The translations under genes and the position numbers were made by a program. A stretch of 64,000 nucleotides of DNA from Schistosoma haematobium (lineage: Eukaryota; Platyhelminthes; Trematoda; Strigeidida; Schistosomatidae), in NCBI RefSeq assembly GCF_000699445.3, contig NC_067196.1:92977864-93041863 (forward strand). The letters run 5' to 3'. The notes beneath the pieces are model-generated. The model was not told the DNA's origin, made no database searches, and worked only from the letters and a program-made list of their open reading frames with translations. Shown in pieces: positions 21,101 through 28,037 of this stretch (position 1 is its first letter; the number at the start of each line of letters is the position of its first letter).

Positions 21101-21776
21101 GCAAATACCGTGTAAACAGTTAACACTTACCCGGCTTTCACGTAACCGTGTAAAATCTGGGAAAAAATGTAACGATTGGGCTTGAATCCAGCATCTCGGA
21201 GCATACGCAAGCAAAAGCTGAAATTAATGTTATATATTGACAGGGTACTTTGTTTGATTCATATCTCCGACAGCACAACTTTGAGATATAAAGGAGGCGT
21301 ATATCCACTAAGCAACATTACTTGATAAACTGAACCTACGGAGCTAGGCGTCAATCCAGCACCTCGCATATCTTTTAAAACCTTTTCCGGGTCATTATGA
21401 AGTCCTAATTTGACTCTCATATTTAGATATCTTTCGATCAAGTCCATATCCCCAGCTGCTTCACTATGAATATAATAAGTACTGTACCTTTTAGAATCCG
21501 ACTCCAAAAACGTTCTGTAGCCTGCTCATTTTCGTCGCGGCTGTACAAAGCACCCTTAATTCTTTGTTTGCGCAGAAACCTATCTATATCAGTCAAGTCA
21601 TTTTCATCAGAAACACGGAGAGCCAAATTTGGTTTGTAAGTTTTCTGGGCGCCTTCAACTGTTGAAATACATCTGGCACTTGGACACGAGACAGACTTAG
21701 TAGCATTCAAATGTCTTAAAACGATATTTTTACTGAACAGTCGGCGAACTGCCAACATTGTAAATACGCCAGCCAT
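117..21776 (-). CDS. LRPPRC-like mitochondrial pentatricopeptide-repeat protein (15 exons, 3' end outside window)
   Basis: Fifteen minus-strand exons join in consistent phase with GT/AG borders: 21776-21488, 21455-21340, 21307-21249, 21217-21131, 19100-18836, 18266-18084, 14561-14477, 13668-13591, 6731-6613, 5097-4912, 2376-2149, 772-710, 467-421, 309-266 and 163-117. They total 1,896 nt (632 codons) without a stop and continue beyond base 1. The N-terminus is basic and hydroxylated ([17 protein letters not shown]), as in mitochondrial targeting peptides. PPR-type helix pairs follow, for example [20 protein letters not shown] and [26 protein letters not shown] is known to bind and stabilise mitochondrial mRNAs with SLIRP; transferring that role here is inference. 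The spacing of GD..(x)..MrdaG.kP units recalls LRPPRC more than plant-type PPRs, but another mitochondrial PPR protein is possible. Introns are 31-32 nt near the start and up to about 6.9 kb later, filled with retroelements. Confidence 0.75.
266..309 (-). CDS. PPR gene exon 14
   Basis: 44 nt, acceptor TTTATAG, donor GTAAGG. It encodes [14 protein letters not shown] with one base at each end shared with its neighbours (phase 2 in, phase 1 out). Confidence 0.62.
421..467 (-). CDS. PPR gene exon 13
   Basis: 47 nt, acceptor ATTCAAG, donor GTAAGT. It encodes [15 protein letters not shown] plus TC, completed to a serine by the first G of exon 14. The interlocking phases of exons 12-15 are the main support for these short exons. 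Confidence 0.62.
710..772 (-). CDS. PPR gene exon 12
   Basis: 63 nt, acceptor TTTCTCTTAG, donor GTACGT. Only frame 0 is open: [20 protein letters not shown] plus R. It follows exon 11 in phase. Confidence 0.65.
1613..1765 (+). mobile_element. RTE-A mini-copy: 5' end fused to 3' end
   Basis: About 110 bp resembling the RTE-A 5' end (GGTCCCAAGCCC, GTTGGGCATGG, GTAGAAAAC as at 13,333-13,220 on the minus strand) run directly into the RTE-A 3' terminal motif (GGCAGCCTATGCTC...GGGTAA). Essentially the whole coding region is missing. It lies in the intron between exons 11 and 12. Confidence 0.6.
2149..2376 (-). CDS. PPR gene exon 11
   Basis: 228 nt (76 codons), acceptor CCTCAG, donor GTAAGC, phase 0 at both ends. 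It begins [20 protein letters not shown] and ends VADVCAHQ. An alternative acceptor (TTTCAG just inside) would shorten it by 24 nt in frame. Confidence 0.72.
3245..3520 (+). mobile_element. Decayed RTE-B/C fragment (RT C-terminal part)
   Basis: Translation in shifting plus-strand frames gives matches to the RTE-B region after the RT domain: [23 protein letters not shown] and [16 protein letters not shown], against [15 protein letters not shown] and [16 protein letters not shown] at 46,430-46,650. Several stops and frameshifts mark an old relic. Confidence 0.5.
3540..4300 (-). mobile_element. RTE-A relic, inverted near-duplicate of 9,606-10,101
   Basis: The minus strand carries the RTE-A post-RT region ([50 protein letters not shown]). 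The 110-codon stretch at 3770-4102 differs from 9668-10000 by a single Lys/Arg change. Bases 4160-4300 repeat part of the same RTE-A region from another copy. No intact ORF remains. Confidence 0.75.
4640..4855 (+). mobile_element. 5'-truncated RTE-A 3' end
   Basis: Ends with the family's terminal block (GCTGGTCGGCGGCCTATGCTC, then AGTAACAGGCG and a (TAAG)n tail). It encodes remnants of the C-terminal [10 protein letters not shown] motif. Located next to the exon 10 donor. Confidence 0.75.
4912..5097 (-). CDS. PPR gene exon 10
   Basis: 186 nt (62 codons), acceptor CATTTTAG, donor GTAATT, phase 0 at both ends. It begins [17 protein letters not shown] and ends GNPIIVKL. An RTE-A tail was inserted only about 60 bp past its donor, without disturbing the splice site. 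Confidence 0.75.
5493..5690 (-). mobile_element. RTE-B 3' tail (minus), 5'-truncated
   Basis: Plus-strand GTCAGTCAGTCAGTAACAAC followed by CGTAGAACTTCGTACGTAC is the reverse complement of the RTE-B 3' terminus seen at 47,165-47,220 and 20,300-20,349, including the (TGAC)n tail. Only untranslated sequence is present. Confidence 0.7.
5745..6265 (-). mobile_element. RTE-C fragment (C-terminal coding plus 3' UTR)
   Basis: Minus strand 6223-5996 reads [20 protein letters not shown] followed by KDGWKK and [10 protein letters not shown], the C-terminal region of an RTE close to RTE-B. The 3' UTR and tail run to about 5,745. A related copy lies at 62,043-62,985. Confidence 0.7.
6613..6731 (-). CDS. 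PPR gene exon 9
   Basis: 119 nt, acceptor TTTTTCTGTAG, donor GTACGT. It encodes [20 protein letters not shown] and continues [19 protein letters not shown], helical with PPR-like spacing. Confidence 0.72.
7480..9000 (-). mobile_element. Heavily decayed RTE-like reverse transcriptase
   Basis: Minus-strand translation around 8,110-7,970 gives [20 protein letters not shown] then [17 protein letters not shown], matching the RTE GFRPGRG...IFxLRqvLEhrh and VVFLDlkAAFDSvdR signature. Further down, [13 protein letters not shown] near 7,690 matches the YADD box with the catalytic aspartates lost (YTNEV). Many stops. It occupies the exon 8-9 intron. Confidence 0.55.
10441..10748 (+). mobile_element. 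RTE-B 3' tail insertion with 11-bp TSD
   Basis: CCGGCCAACGG at 10,430-10,440 is repeated at 10,749-10,759. The insert starts in the last codons of RTE-B (NDMAQNRL) and ends with the (TGAC)n tail. Removing it restores the RTE-A coding sequence (IRWPDTISN). This is the third layer of the nest. Confidence 0.88.
11136..11657 (-). pseudogene. RTE-A reverse transcriptase core (frame-broken)
   Basis: A 173-codon stretch with [36 protein letters not shown] (motif A with Asp), [20 protein letters not shown] (motif B) and [13 protein letters not shown] (motif C, FADD). The thumb and C-terminal part continue in another frame at 11,160-10,760 ([37 protein letters not shown]). The upstream link to the endonuclease (12,172-11,927) is also frame-shifted, so the polyprotein is broken. 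Confidence 0.8.
12254..13159 (-). CDS. RTE-A apurinic/apyrimidinic-type endonuclease domain
   Basis: A 301-codon open stretch. Motifs in order: LGAWNVRSM (N-terminal Asn motif), LGISETHW (Glu motif), MGDFNAKIG (GDFNA motif), and near the C-terminus QIDHICIN and [11 protein letters not shown] (the SDH catalytic motif). These are the residues expected for target-strand nicking during target-primed reverse transcription. The start at MTPHDESRI is the most upstream Met in the frame. The frame is lost downstream before the RT domain, so this copy is not autonomous. Confidence 0.85.
   Translation of the reverse strand: MTPHDESRIPSEVTRPMPLLTTRETIYLGAWNVRSMWDTRRGFQIAAEMRRYNLEVLGISETHWTQVGQQRLASWELLLYSGHDEENAPHTQGVALILSKRAQKTLMGWESHGPRIIKASFKTKKEGISMNIIQCYAPINDYNEDAKDQFYNRLQSIVEKCPTKDLTILMGDFNAKIGTDNTGYEDIMGRHGLGERNENGERFANLCAFNKLVIGGTIFPHKRIHKTTWTSLDHTTQNQIDHICINKTFRRTIEDVRTKRGADIASDHHLLVAKMKLKLKKHWTIGRIISQKVQYDVFSGY
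13545..14470. other. Intronic DNA around exon 8, no other gene seen
   Basis: Apart from exon 8 (13,591-13,668) this is AT-rich intron sequence. I see no convincing coding or repeat signature. Confidence 0.4.
13591..13668 (-). CDS. PPR gene exon 8
   Basis: 78 nt, acceptor TTTAG, donor GTTGGT (weaker than the others). It encodes [20 protein letters not shown] and EHNVQ. The trailing G joins GC at the start of exon 9 to give a glycine, making [13 protein letters not shown], a good PPR second helix across a roughly 6.9 kb intron. Confidence 0.68.
14477..14561 (-). CDS. PPR gene exon 7
   Basis: 85 nt, acceptor TTACCAG, donor GTAAGT. It encodes [20 protein letters not shown] and continues MLRNKCKL. 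It joins exon 6 in phase 0, and its single trailing T is completed by AT at the start of exon 8. Confidence 0.68.
14562..15300. other. Intron sequence with a doubtful extra exon
   Basis: A GTGAGT donor-like site follows an open minus-strand stretch near 14,780-14,697. Exons 6 and 7 already join in phase, and no acceptor gives a compatible reading, so I do not call an exon here. The rest is AT-rich. Confidence 0.35.
15300..15570 (+). mobile_element. Penelope-like element RT relic
   Basis: Plus-strand translation gives [34 protein letters not shown] text, [12 protein letters not shown] and [13 protein letters not shown]. These match the Penelope RT order YVDDtFviik, FTmEee..lpFLDvlv and KvyrKPTHTd. 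Frameshifts and stops are present. Confidence 0.55.
15645..17850 (+). mobile_element. Decayed RTE-A copy 1 of a near-identical pair
   Basis: Begins with a diverged RTE-A 5' end and continues through endonuclease remnants ([45 protein letters not shown]) and RT-linker remnants ([14 protein letters not shown], [10 protein letters not shown]). Stops and frameshifts throughout. It matches 54,766-56,960 almost base for base, stops included; the only difference I noticed is one extra A at about 55,565. It ends abruptly in the RT region. Confidence 0.8.
17905..18040 (+). repeat. Dispersed repeat, copy 1
   Basis: About 95-130 bp (ACTTCTATCTGAAGTTTATG...) shared with 25,560-25,690 in reverse orientation. 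The two copies have diverged, with small gaps. The family is not identified. This copy abuts exon 6. Confidence 0.5.
18084..18266 (-). CDS. PPR gene exon 6
   Basis: 183 nt, phase 0 on both sides, CTACAG acceptor and GTTAGT donor. It encodes [20 protein letters not shown] then [20 protein letters not shown], helical repeats of the degenerate PPR kind. The following intron to 14,562 holds an RTE-A relic and a Penelope relic. Confidence 0.78.
18836..19100 (-). CDS. PPR gene exon 5
   Basis: 265 nt from a CTTTCAG acceptor to a GTATTT donor. It encodes [20 protein letters not shown], then a PPR unit with [20 protein letters not shown], ending at CSE. This is the segment that most resembles the LRPPRC pattern of an AYaekGD helix followed by a longer degenerate stretch. 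Confidence 0.8.
19553..20349 (+). mobile_element. 5'-truncated RTE-B, coding part identical to 46,419-46,963
   Basis: The open stretch 19,582-20,097 (171 codons, ending DMAQNRL) reads identically to the C-terminal end of the RTE-B RT ORF at 46,448-46,963, with no indel. The roughly 250 bp 3' UTR differs at many positions and ends with TTACTGAC. It lies in the exon 4-5 intron. Confidence 0.85.
20390..20645 (-). mobile_element. RTE-A fragment
   Basis: Resembles 12,010-11,800 of the minus-strand RTE-A copy (plus-strand text CAGTTGTAATGCTCCTCTTT and GCCTGTGCCTTGGCTTCTG). This is the linker between endonuclease and RT. No open frame. Confidence 0.55.
20646..21130. other. Exon 4-5 intron, no further feature
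   Basis: AT-rich sequence without recognisable coding or repeat structure. It ends at the exon 4 donor. Confidence 0.4.
21131..21217 (-). CDS. PPR gene exon 4
   Basis: 87 nt between a TTTCAG acceptor and a GTAAGT donor. It encodes [14 protein letters not shown] and [13 protein letters not shown], a textbook PPR unit. Two trailing bases (GG) combine with the first A of exon 5. The downstream intron (21130-19101) contains RTE-A and RTE-B fragments. Confidence 0.75.
21249..21307 (-). CDS. PPR gene exon 3 (59 nt micro-exon)
   Basis: Lies between two tiny introns (32 nt and 31 nt). It reads [19 protein letters not shown] plus two bases, exactly the first PPR helix and the start of the next. Without splicing the frame is broken by stops, so the protein pattern supports both micro-introns. 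Confidence 0.72.
21340..21455 (-). CDS. PPR gene exon 2
   Basis: 116 nt, entered in phase after a 32 nt intron (21487-21456). It encodes [10 protein letters not shown]... to [14 protein letters not shown], the second helix and turn of a PPR unit. The donor is GTAGGT. The stretch between GDMDLIER and VLKDM is about five residues longer than a canonical PPR unit, so a small extra loop is possible. Confidence 0.72.
21488..21776 (-). CDS. PPR gene exon 1 with start codon and targeting peptide
   Basis: 289 nt (96 codons plus 1 nt). I chose the ATG at 21776 because it lies in CGCCATGG context and begins a basic, Ser/Arg-rich leader typical of mitochondrial import. An in-frame ATG at 21857 would add 27 residues and cannot be excluded. 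The exon ends ERFWSRILK plus one G, followed by a GTACAG donor. Confidence 0.75.
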
Positions 21777-21984
21777 GGCGAGACAGCGCAAGATTTTAAA
21801 GTGAGAGCGTTTTTGACCCAGTTTTCCTAAATTCAAACTATGGAATGCAAAACTCAAATTTAAAATACAAAATAAGATAACTTCACGTTATTTGTTACCC
21901 ATGAAAAAACTTTAAAGGTTGTGAATGCTGTAATGAACATGGTAGTTTCCAACTATATGAGTGTCTGTTGTGAAGGTGGTAGCT

Positions 21985-22117
21985 TAGAACTCCAAATAAC
22001 CTGAAGAAATTATCTGAATGGTCTCAAACCTGGCAGTTGCTGATAAATACTTCCAAGTGTGTTGTGATGCATATCGGTCATCAAGGCACAGATACATACA
22101 CGATAAATAACACTGAG
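21985..22117 (+). mobile_element. CR1-A fragment, inverted relative to its neighbour
   Basis: Plus strand reads LKKLSEWSQTWQLLINTSKC then VVMHIGHQGTDTYTINNTE, equal to the post-YADD region of CR1-A at 30,490-30,360 (minus). It abuts a minus-strand CR1 RT at 22,118, making a sharp head-to-head breakpoint about 200 bp upstream of the PPR start codon. Confidence 0.75.
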
Positions 22118-23815
22118 CAGTCTATTAGTTGGCACCTTGTCAAAAGCCTTACTGAAATCGATGTAGACAACATCCACTGAGTTTCCATTGTCTAGCGCAT
22201 TTATACGAAATTCCCTTGCTATAAGGAGGCTTGTTGTACAAGATAAACCATTTCTTAAACCATGTTGTTCCATGTTTAGCAATTTATTGGTTTCCATAAA
22301 TGCCATTATGGTCCGTTTGATTATTCTTTCCAGTATTTTAATTACAACACTGGTGAGGCTTACGGGTCTGTAATTCGATGGAACTTGTCGTGTACCTGTT
22401 TTATGTATGGGAGTGACGATGGCGTCCTTCCAGTCCATAGGTAACAAACCTTGGTCAAGTGACATATTGAATATCACAGTCAGTGGGGCCGCGATATATT
22501 GGGCAATATGTCTCAAGATTTTGGGGTGTAGTCCATCTGGTCCTGTTGACTTTTCCACGTTTAAAGTGCTAAGAGCCTTAAGCACATCGTTTTGGTCGAG
22601 GTCCACGGTGAGCAGCTGGTTTGTTGACTCTGTAGTTTGGTCTGGTTCTTTGTCTAGAGGAGGTTCCTGAGTGAAACTGAACCAAAATATTCAGCCATAG
22701 CCTCTGCTCTTTCCTGATCTTCCTCTATCATTTCAGATTCACTTCCTTCTTCAATTAGGTTGGGGATCCAACAATGCATCCTTGTTCTGTAATTTATCCA
22801 CGAGAATATTCTGTCAGGCTGCTTGAGTGCAGATTGTGCCAATCGCATAACATATTTTCTCTGAGCTTCCCGAATTTTAATTATACACGTGTTTCTTACC
22901 GATCTGCAGCGTTCCATGGTACCTGCTGTGCCAAGACTGATAGCAACATTCCAACATTTCTTCTCTTGTCTTAATAAACATCGAATATACCGGCCTATCC
23001 AGAGATGGCCGTGCTTCTTCTTCTTTTTGCGACTGTCCAGGGCATGCATGGTTGAGTTGCCTGATCGTATATCTGCCTGAAATGAGTCCATGCTCCTTGT
23101 GCTGATGCCATTGACTTGATTTCTTAGTTCTCAGCCGATGCTGAGGAGTTGATTGCCTCCATATCTGCCTTCCATATATTAGGATGTGTGAGCTCAACTG
23201 TTTGACAGGAAAGTTCGGCCATGAATTTGAATGATATGACTGCAAGACCGCCTCTTTCTAGTGGTGGGAGGAAGGTCATTTGGCCGATGTCATCACCATG
23301 TGTGAAGACTAAATGGAGAGGAGAAGAGGAGCTTCGTAAATTATATCTTGTGGAACCTCTAATGTGTTTGAATAAAGGTAATGCAATCGATGTTTCTAAC
23401 AGTTTGCAATCGAATGACGTTATCGATGGCCTCACTTCTAAGTTTACCCAGTTTATACACGTCACCTACCATAAGGCTTTTGTCCGTACTACACCAGGAC
23501 TTAAGTTTGCTAAGAAAGGAGTCGTCTATTACAAATTCTGAACTGCGATATACAGCAACTAATTCAGTATCTTGCCGCCTACATTTCAGCTTGAAACGCA
23601 ACCAGTTCACATGTTCCTGAATCATGTGCCACTGTTTCAACTGTTCGTGTGGTTAAAGTACTTTCCGTGTACAGGACAAGCCCGCTTCCTCCGGAGTTTA
23701 GTGTATCAACCCTACTGGATAAAAAACCAGTCAACTGAATTTCATTATCGAACACTTCTGACGCTAACTATGTTCCTGAGACTGCAATATCATTCGGTTT
23801 TTCTCTATCCATGAT
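22118..23815 (-). mobile_element. Fragmented CR1-like element (endonuclease linker and RT)
   Basis: On the minus strand: remnants of an endonuclease (ELVAVYRSSEFVIDDSFLSK, near 23,560), a linker with the IREAQRKYVMRLAQSAL pattern, then RT (22,606-22,118) with STGPDGLHPKIL, NYRPVSLTSVVIKILERII, EQHGLRNGLSCTTSLLIARE and VDVVYIDFSKAFDKVP. It stops before the YADD box at the inversion breakpoint. Multiple frameshifts. Confidence 0.75.
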
Positions 23816-23999
23816 TGTCTTGGGCCTCGCCATTTTATTCAGAAGGCTGCAAGCTTTTGTGTGGCACATTTTTAATCCTGTGGAGAATTTTCCATTACCG
23901 CCTAGAGTGTTTTGAAGATCGTTTTTCTCCGAATGTTTACAGTTTGAAAACCCTGAGAAGTCTCTTGGACGAGCTTAGACGGCAGCGAATTCCGGCATC

Positions 24000-24368
24000 T
24001 GACTACTCTTAAGGGTTAAAAGGTGTGTCTACAGTCCGTTCTGCTGAGCTGTCTCCAGCTTCAGGGTGATTCCTCTTAGGTTCTTGTCGGCGCGAAACTT
24101 AAGTAGATGTTTAAAGGGATGTCCAGAAGTATTTGAGATGCTGTATGTCATTAGGTCACCTCTAAGACGCCTGTACTCTAATGGGTAAATGTTTATTGAT
24201 TGAATGCGCTCTTCATAAGGTTCGAACTTGAGTCCTAAAATAATTACGTGACTTGTCGTTGAATTCGTTCCAGAGTGTCCTTATCCTTTTAGAATGAGGA
24301 GAGAAAAACTATATTTCCGCACTCTAAATTGGGACAAATAAAACCGTTGGAAATTATATGGAAAGTTA
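24000..24368 (-). mobile_element. CR1-like C-terminal fragment
   Basis: Broken minus-strand frames read NIYPLEYRRLRGDLMTYSIS and GHPFKHLLKFRADKNLRGIT, the conserved tail of CR1-type ORF2 (LxxRRxRGDLi...). A separate insertion from the CR1 fragment below it, because the order of domains is wrong for one element. Interrupted on the right by a solo LTR. Confidence 0.55.
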
Positions 24369-24783
24369 TGCAAAATTATGGTCCACTATGATATTAATAC
24401 TGCTCCAATAATAGACCGAGTTCTATGATTGTAGATTTGTCATGATATAACTGTCTAATCTATAAGATCTTACGTGGAAGTCACATCATCGTGTACACCA
24501 ACTCACTATATTGTAACAATTACCAATACATGATAGAGAACAAGCTTGGGCTAGAGACAGAACAATATATTCAATATGAATAAGAGATATAAGGTAATAT
24601 TCAGCAGGGACCACGCCTGCATGGCCGGGCCATGCCGTACGATCAACTCTCATTGATTCAATTCATTGTTCCCGTCTTTTCCATCGTTAGGTATTTCTCC
24701 GCGTTAAATATTGAATATCTATTTTCCGAGTAGTCTCGTGTTCAGCTTTGAGGATTGTGTGGTTATGGTCCAATGCCACTACA
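24369..24783 (-). mobile_element. Solo LTR (same family as 37,066 LTRs)
   Basis: On the minus strand it runs TGTAGTGGCATTGGACC... to ...CCATAATTTTGCA, about 415 bp, and aligns along its length with the 396 bp LTRs at 37,066 and 44,574. Flanking GTTA / GTTC may be a 4-bp duplication with one change. No internal region follows. Confidence 0.75.
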
Positions 24784-24784
24784 G

Positions 24785-26630
24785 TTCTGCCGTCAAACTG
24801 GCTAAAATGTGCTTCAACGTTGCTATTGCAAGGTTTGCTCGAAAAGCATTTTTGTTACAGTGTAAGACTTCAAATAGCAGGGTTCCACCACTCCTAAATC
24901 TTTTTCAACTTGGGTACTTCTAGAACGGAGTCTCCTAAGTTGTAGCCGTAGTCTGCATCGTATCGGAGATGGACCACGTTACGTTTTGACGTGTTAATAA
25001 TAATAATATATTTCTGCATGAGCAGGTGCACTCCATTTCTACAGGCATGATCTATAAACTACAACATTTTTCGGAGCACAGCATGCTTCCCAACTTATTA
25101 AGTTTATCCTTGTTATAAAGTAGACTCGTAGAGCGCTTGCTGTAAACCTTGACCTTAAGGAGGCGCGTACACCAAGTTTGCCCCAGACGTCAGAAGTTCC
25201 ATAGCTGTGCTGTCAGAGCAAGTTTCTGAGGAAGAAAAAAAGAGAAACAGAAGAGCAGCAAGGCACTTGGATATGAAGGCAAAACGTTGCTTAACATTGT
25301 GTAGTAGAACAGACAGAGGTATAATGAATTATATTGAATCCATATTATCTCTTTTTAGAGTGAAATGAAGTCAGAGGCTCCATATTAGAGAATTTAGTAA
25401 TAAAGAACAATGAGTTGTGATGCTTAACAAGTTTGATTAAGCTCACATGAAGGAAGGGAAGTCAAGGTTGGTACAAGGAAAGCGGTTTGTTAGAAGCGAG
25501 TGTGCACATAGAGGGTGAAGTGTTAAGAATTCTAACGACTTTATCTTTTATTGCCTCATTTTTTCTTTCTTTTTCTGTTGGAGTTTCGTTCTCTGAGCTG
25601 GATGGTTTGGTCGTGGAGCTTTCATCGTTCTTCTGAACGACATCATCAGCACAAACTTCAGATAGAAGTGAAGTGTTTGAATTTCTCCATATGTGTCTCA
25701 AAGCTTGTTCTCCACCATTTCTTTTTTTGTCCACCCGACACCAGCCACACAAAGTCCAAGTGTGCATGTTATAGGTTGTCTTAGTAGAATTGTTAATCCA
25801 GCATAAAATTGGAAACATGAATCCGAGTGGTGATCATAGGAAGACAATCTATACCACGGATTGATTGACTCGTTCCCAATCACAAAGAGCCTGATATATA
25901 CAAAATGTTCTGCCCCACAAACCCGGGGGATTGAAGTCATCGCCCCCATCATCAATGCTTGCTGGTTAGTAACTCCACCCTCCCTCCTTTTGTGATGTTA
26001 GGCTCATTTAAGCTTATTTTTTGGATATATATCATACCTCACACAATCCTCTGTGTTTCACATCCTGTTCACACTATTTCTATAAGTACCATTTTACAAG
26101 CTTATCAAGCAGTTATAAATTATGGACTGTGGGTAAGTCATCGATGCAATGCTTTAATCGACTGTAGTATAAAGTATAGGTTGCCGATCAGGGTATTGGC
26201 TATAAGAAGGGTATATTATAGAATAATGGTTTACCAAAGCAGGCGGAAAAGTATAGAAATATATGAGTTGTAGTTAAGGTGACGAGTGGAGAAATAATAA
26301 TAATTGCTAGTCAACATAGTGTACAGAAGAGTAAAATGTTAATAAATAATAAACAGGAGGAAACTCACACTAACTTGGTGCTTATGTTATTTTGTGTTGT
26401 CCTAACCAGTTGATGGGTAAAAGGCTCCATAGATGCAAAACCATTGGTAGTAGGCAGTCGATTGTACGGTTCTCTTGACTTTTTAGGGTGGTAGTTTGTG
26501 TCCCTTAGCAACCGAGTTCAGTTAAACAGTATCGATAGGTCCAGCGAGTTGTCTGTCTACTTCAAGTGAAGAAACAGGGTGGAAAAAATAACGAATACAG
26601 TTGCAAAATAGGAAAAATAAGGCAAACTGA
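24785..26630. other. Poorly characterised AT-rich stretch
   Basis: Includes a TAA microsatellite near 25,003-25,013, a second copy of the dispersed repeat (25,560-25,690, minus) and a 118-codon minus-strand open stretch (25,818-25,462) with a Lys/Glu/Ser-rich middle. That stretch overlaps the repeat and has no recognisable domain, so I do not call it a gene. Confidence 0.35.
25560..25690 (-). repeat. Dispersed repeat, copy 2
   Basis: Reverse-orientation partner of 17,905-18,040. On the minus strand it contains TCGTTCAGAAGAACGA, a 6 bp stem with a 4-nt loop, next to CTGATGATG and GAAAGC. Family unknown. Confidence 0.5.
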
Positions 26631-26639
26631 ACTTGATGT

Positions 26640-27960
26640 CCATTTTAGTCTAGACATGGACAGAGCTTATGATGTCTGAGTGGGGCGCAGATGTGTTCGT
26701 ACGTGCTAGATCAGTGCAAGTGACGGCTTGATCAAGCAGTTTTGCAAACGTATGTAATTCATCTGCCATGTGTATTTCGGAGGGAAGACTGTTCCATATT
26801 ATCGCATACTTTATGAGGAAGAAGTTTTACCGAGTTTTTGATCTGTATTTCTCAACTTTGACGGTAGATACTTTGTTTCGAAGTTCGTATTCATGTGAAA
26901 CTCGAGCATGAACTATCTTACATGCTGAATAAGTAAGGTTTCTGAGTAGTTAAAGGTAATTCCTTTGCCATCTGCCCAGCTTCGAAGTCGAATCAGATCC
27001 TCCTGAAGTTCTAGTATATCCACTTGATTGCGTGTCTCCCTCCACAGCTTCACAGAATCAGCAAAAAGTAATGAGCCTGACGATACCTGTTGTGGAAGAT
27101 CATTTATATAAGAAGAGAAGGGGTCCTGGTACTGAGCCCTGGGGAACCTCGCTAGGACATTCCATAGGCTGAGATAAGGTGCAGTTAACCCTAACCTTAA
27201 AATATCGATTTTTTAGATATGAAGTAAGCTAGTCACTTGTAGGTGATTTGTTATGTAATCGTTTGAGCTTATTGATAAGACATACATGGTCGGTCCTATC
27301 AAAAGCTTTTGAGAAATCAAGGTAAATGACGTCTACTATCCCCTTGCAATGAAGGATGGTTGTCCATATGTCCACTGCAGTCAGCAGGTTGGCTATACAA
27401 GAGTAACCGTTCCTGAAACCATACTGTTGGGGAGAAAAGAAGTTTAAGGATAACAAGTGGCCGTGTATATACCGTCGCATACCAGGGACTTCATAATTAT
27501 TAAAGGTATAAGGAGGAGAACCAACGGCCGGTAGCTTCAAGGTTCTCTTCGTCGACCTCCTTTGAAAATTAGTGGGATATAAGCCAGCTCCTAAATTTTC
27601 GCTCATGTGCCTCGGCTTAGCGAGTGTGAGAACATCACGCTAAGCGGTGTTGCCAGGATTGAAGCTGCTTTCCTCAGTATAGCAGAATGAACTATATCTG
27701 GACCGGGAGAAGTGTTTTTTTGGTTGTTGCAGTTTCTGGTACATCAAGTCAGCGCTCAGGTTCATTTCGGAGAGTCCTGTGCAGGTGCAGATGAAGCTTT
27801 GATCAATATAGTTAGTGTGGATCGGTTGAAACGTTCGAGAGTGCTGACGAGCCAGAAGTTTAGCAGCATCTTCGTCATTGTTGGTCAGGCTATCAAGACC
27901 TGGCAGCTGGTAAACTCCAGTTTTCGCTTGTCAAAGAAAGGCTACACAACGGAATAAGCT
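26640..27960 (-). mobile_element. Decayed CR1/Jockey-like RT element
   Basis: Minus strand 27,606-27,229 reads FFSPQQYGFRNGYSCIANLL and VDVIYLDFSKAFDRTDHVCL (RT motifs 2a and A), followed by PSEVPQGSVPGPLLFLY (motif B) in a shifted frame. C-terminal remnants (AIIWNSLPSEIHMAD) extend to about 26,700. Stops and frameshifts throughout. Confidence 0.65.
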
Positions 27961-28037
27961 TTTCGGACTGGAGACGGATTTACTGATATGCTTTATTTGG
28001 TACCGGAGTCTGTCTTCTCTTGTTAACCTTGTATATG

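Noticed and set aside
21985..23815. Twin-priming explanation for the CR1 inversion
   Set aside because: The 5' half is in normal orientation and the downstream piece is inverted, the opposite of the twin-priming geometry. A rearrangement or two insertions is more likely.
25560..25690. Hammerhead-like motif on the minus strand (CTGATGATG, a TCGTTC/GAACGA hairpin, then GAAAGC)
   Set aside because: An extra base separates CTGATGA from the stem, no third hairpin with a cleavage triplet follows GAAA, and the flanks cannot form the closing stem. The partner copy at 17,905-18,040 does not preserve the hairpin.
25462..25818. 118-codon minus-strand open frame with a Glu/Lys/Ser-rich middle
   Set aside because: Overlaps a dispersed repeat, has no recognisable domain, and no splice or neighbour context supports a gene.
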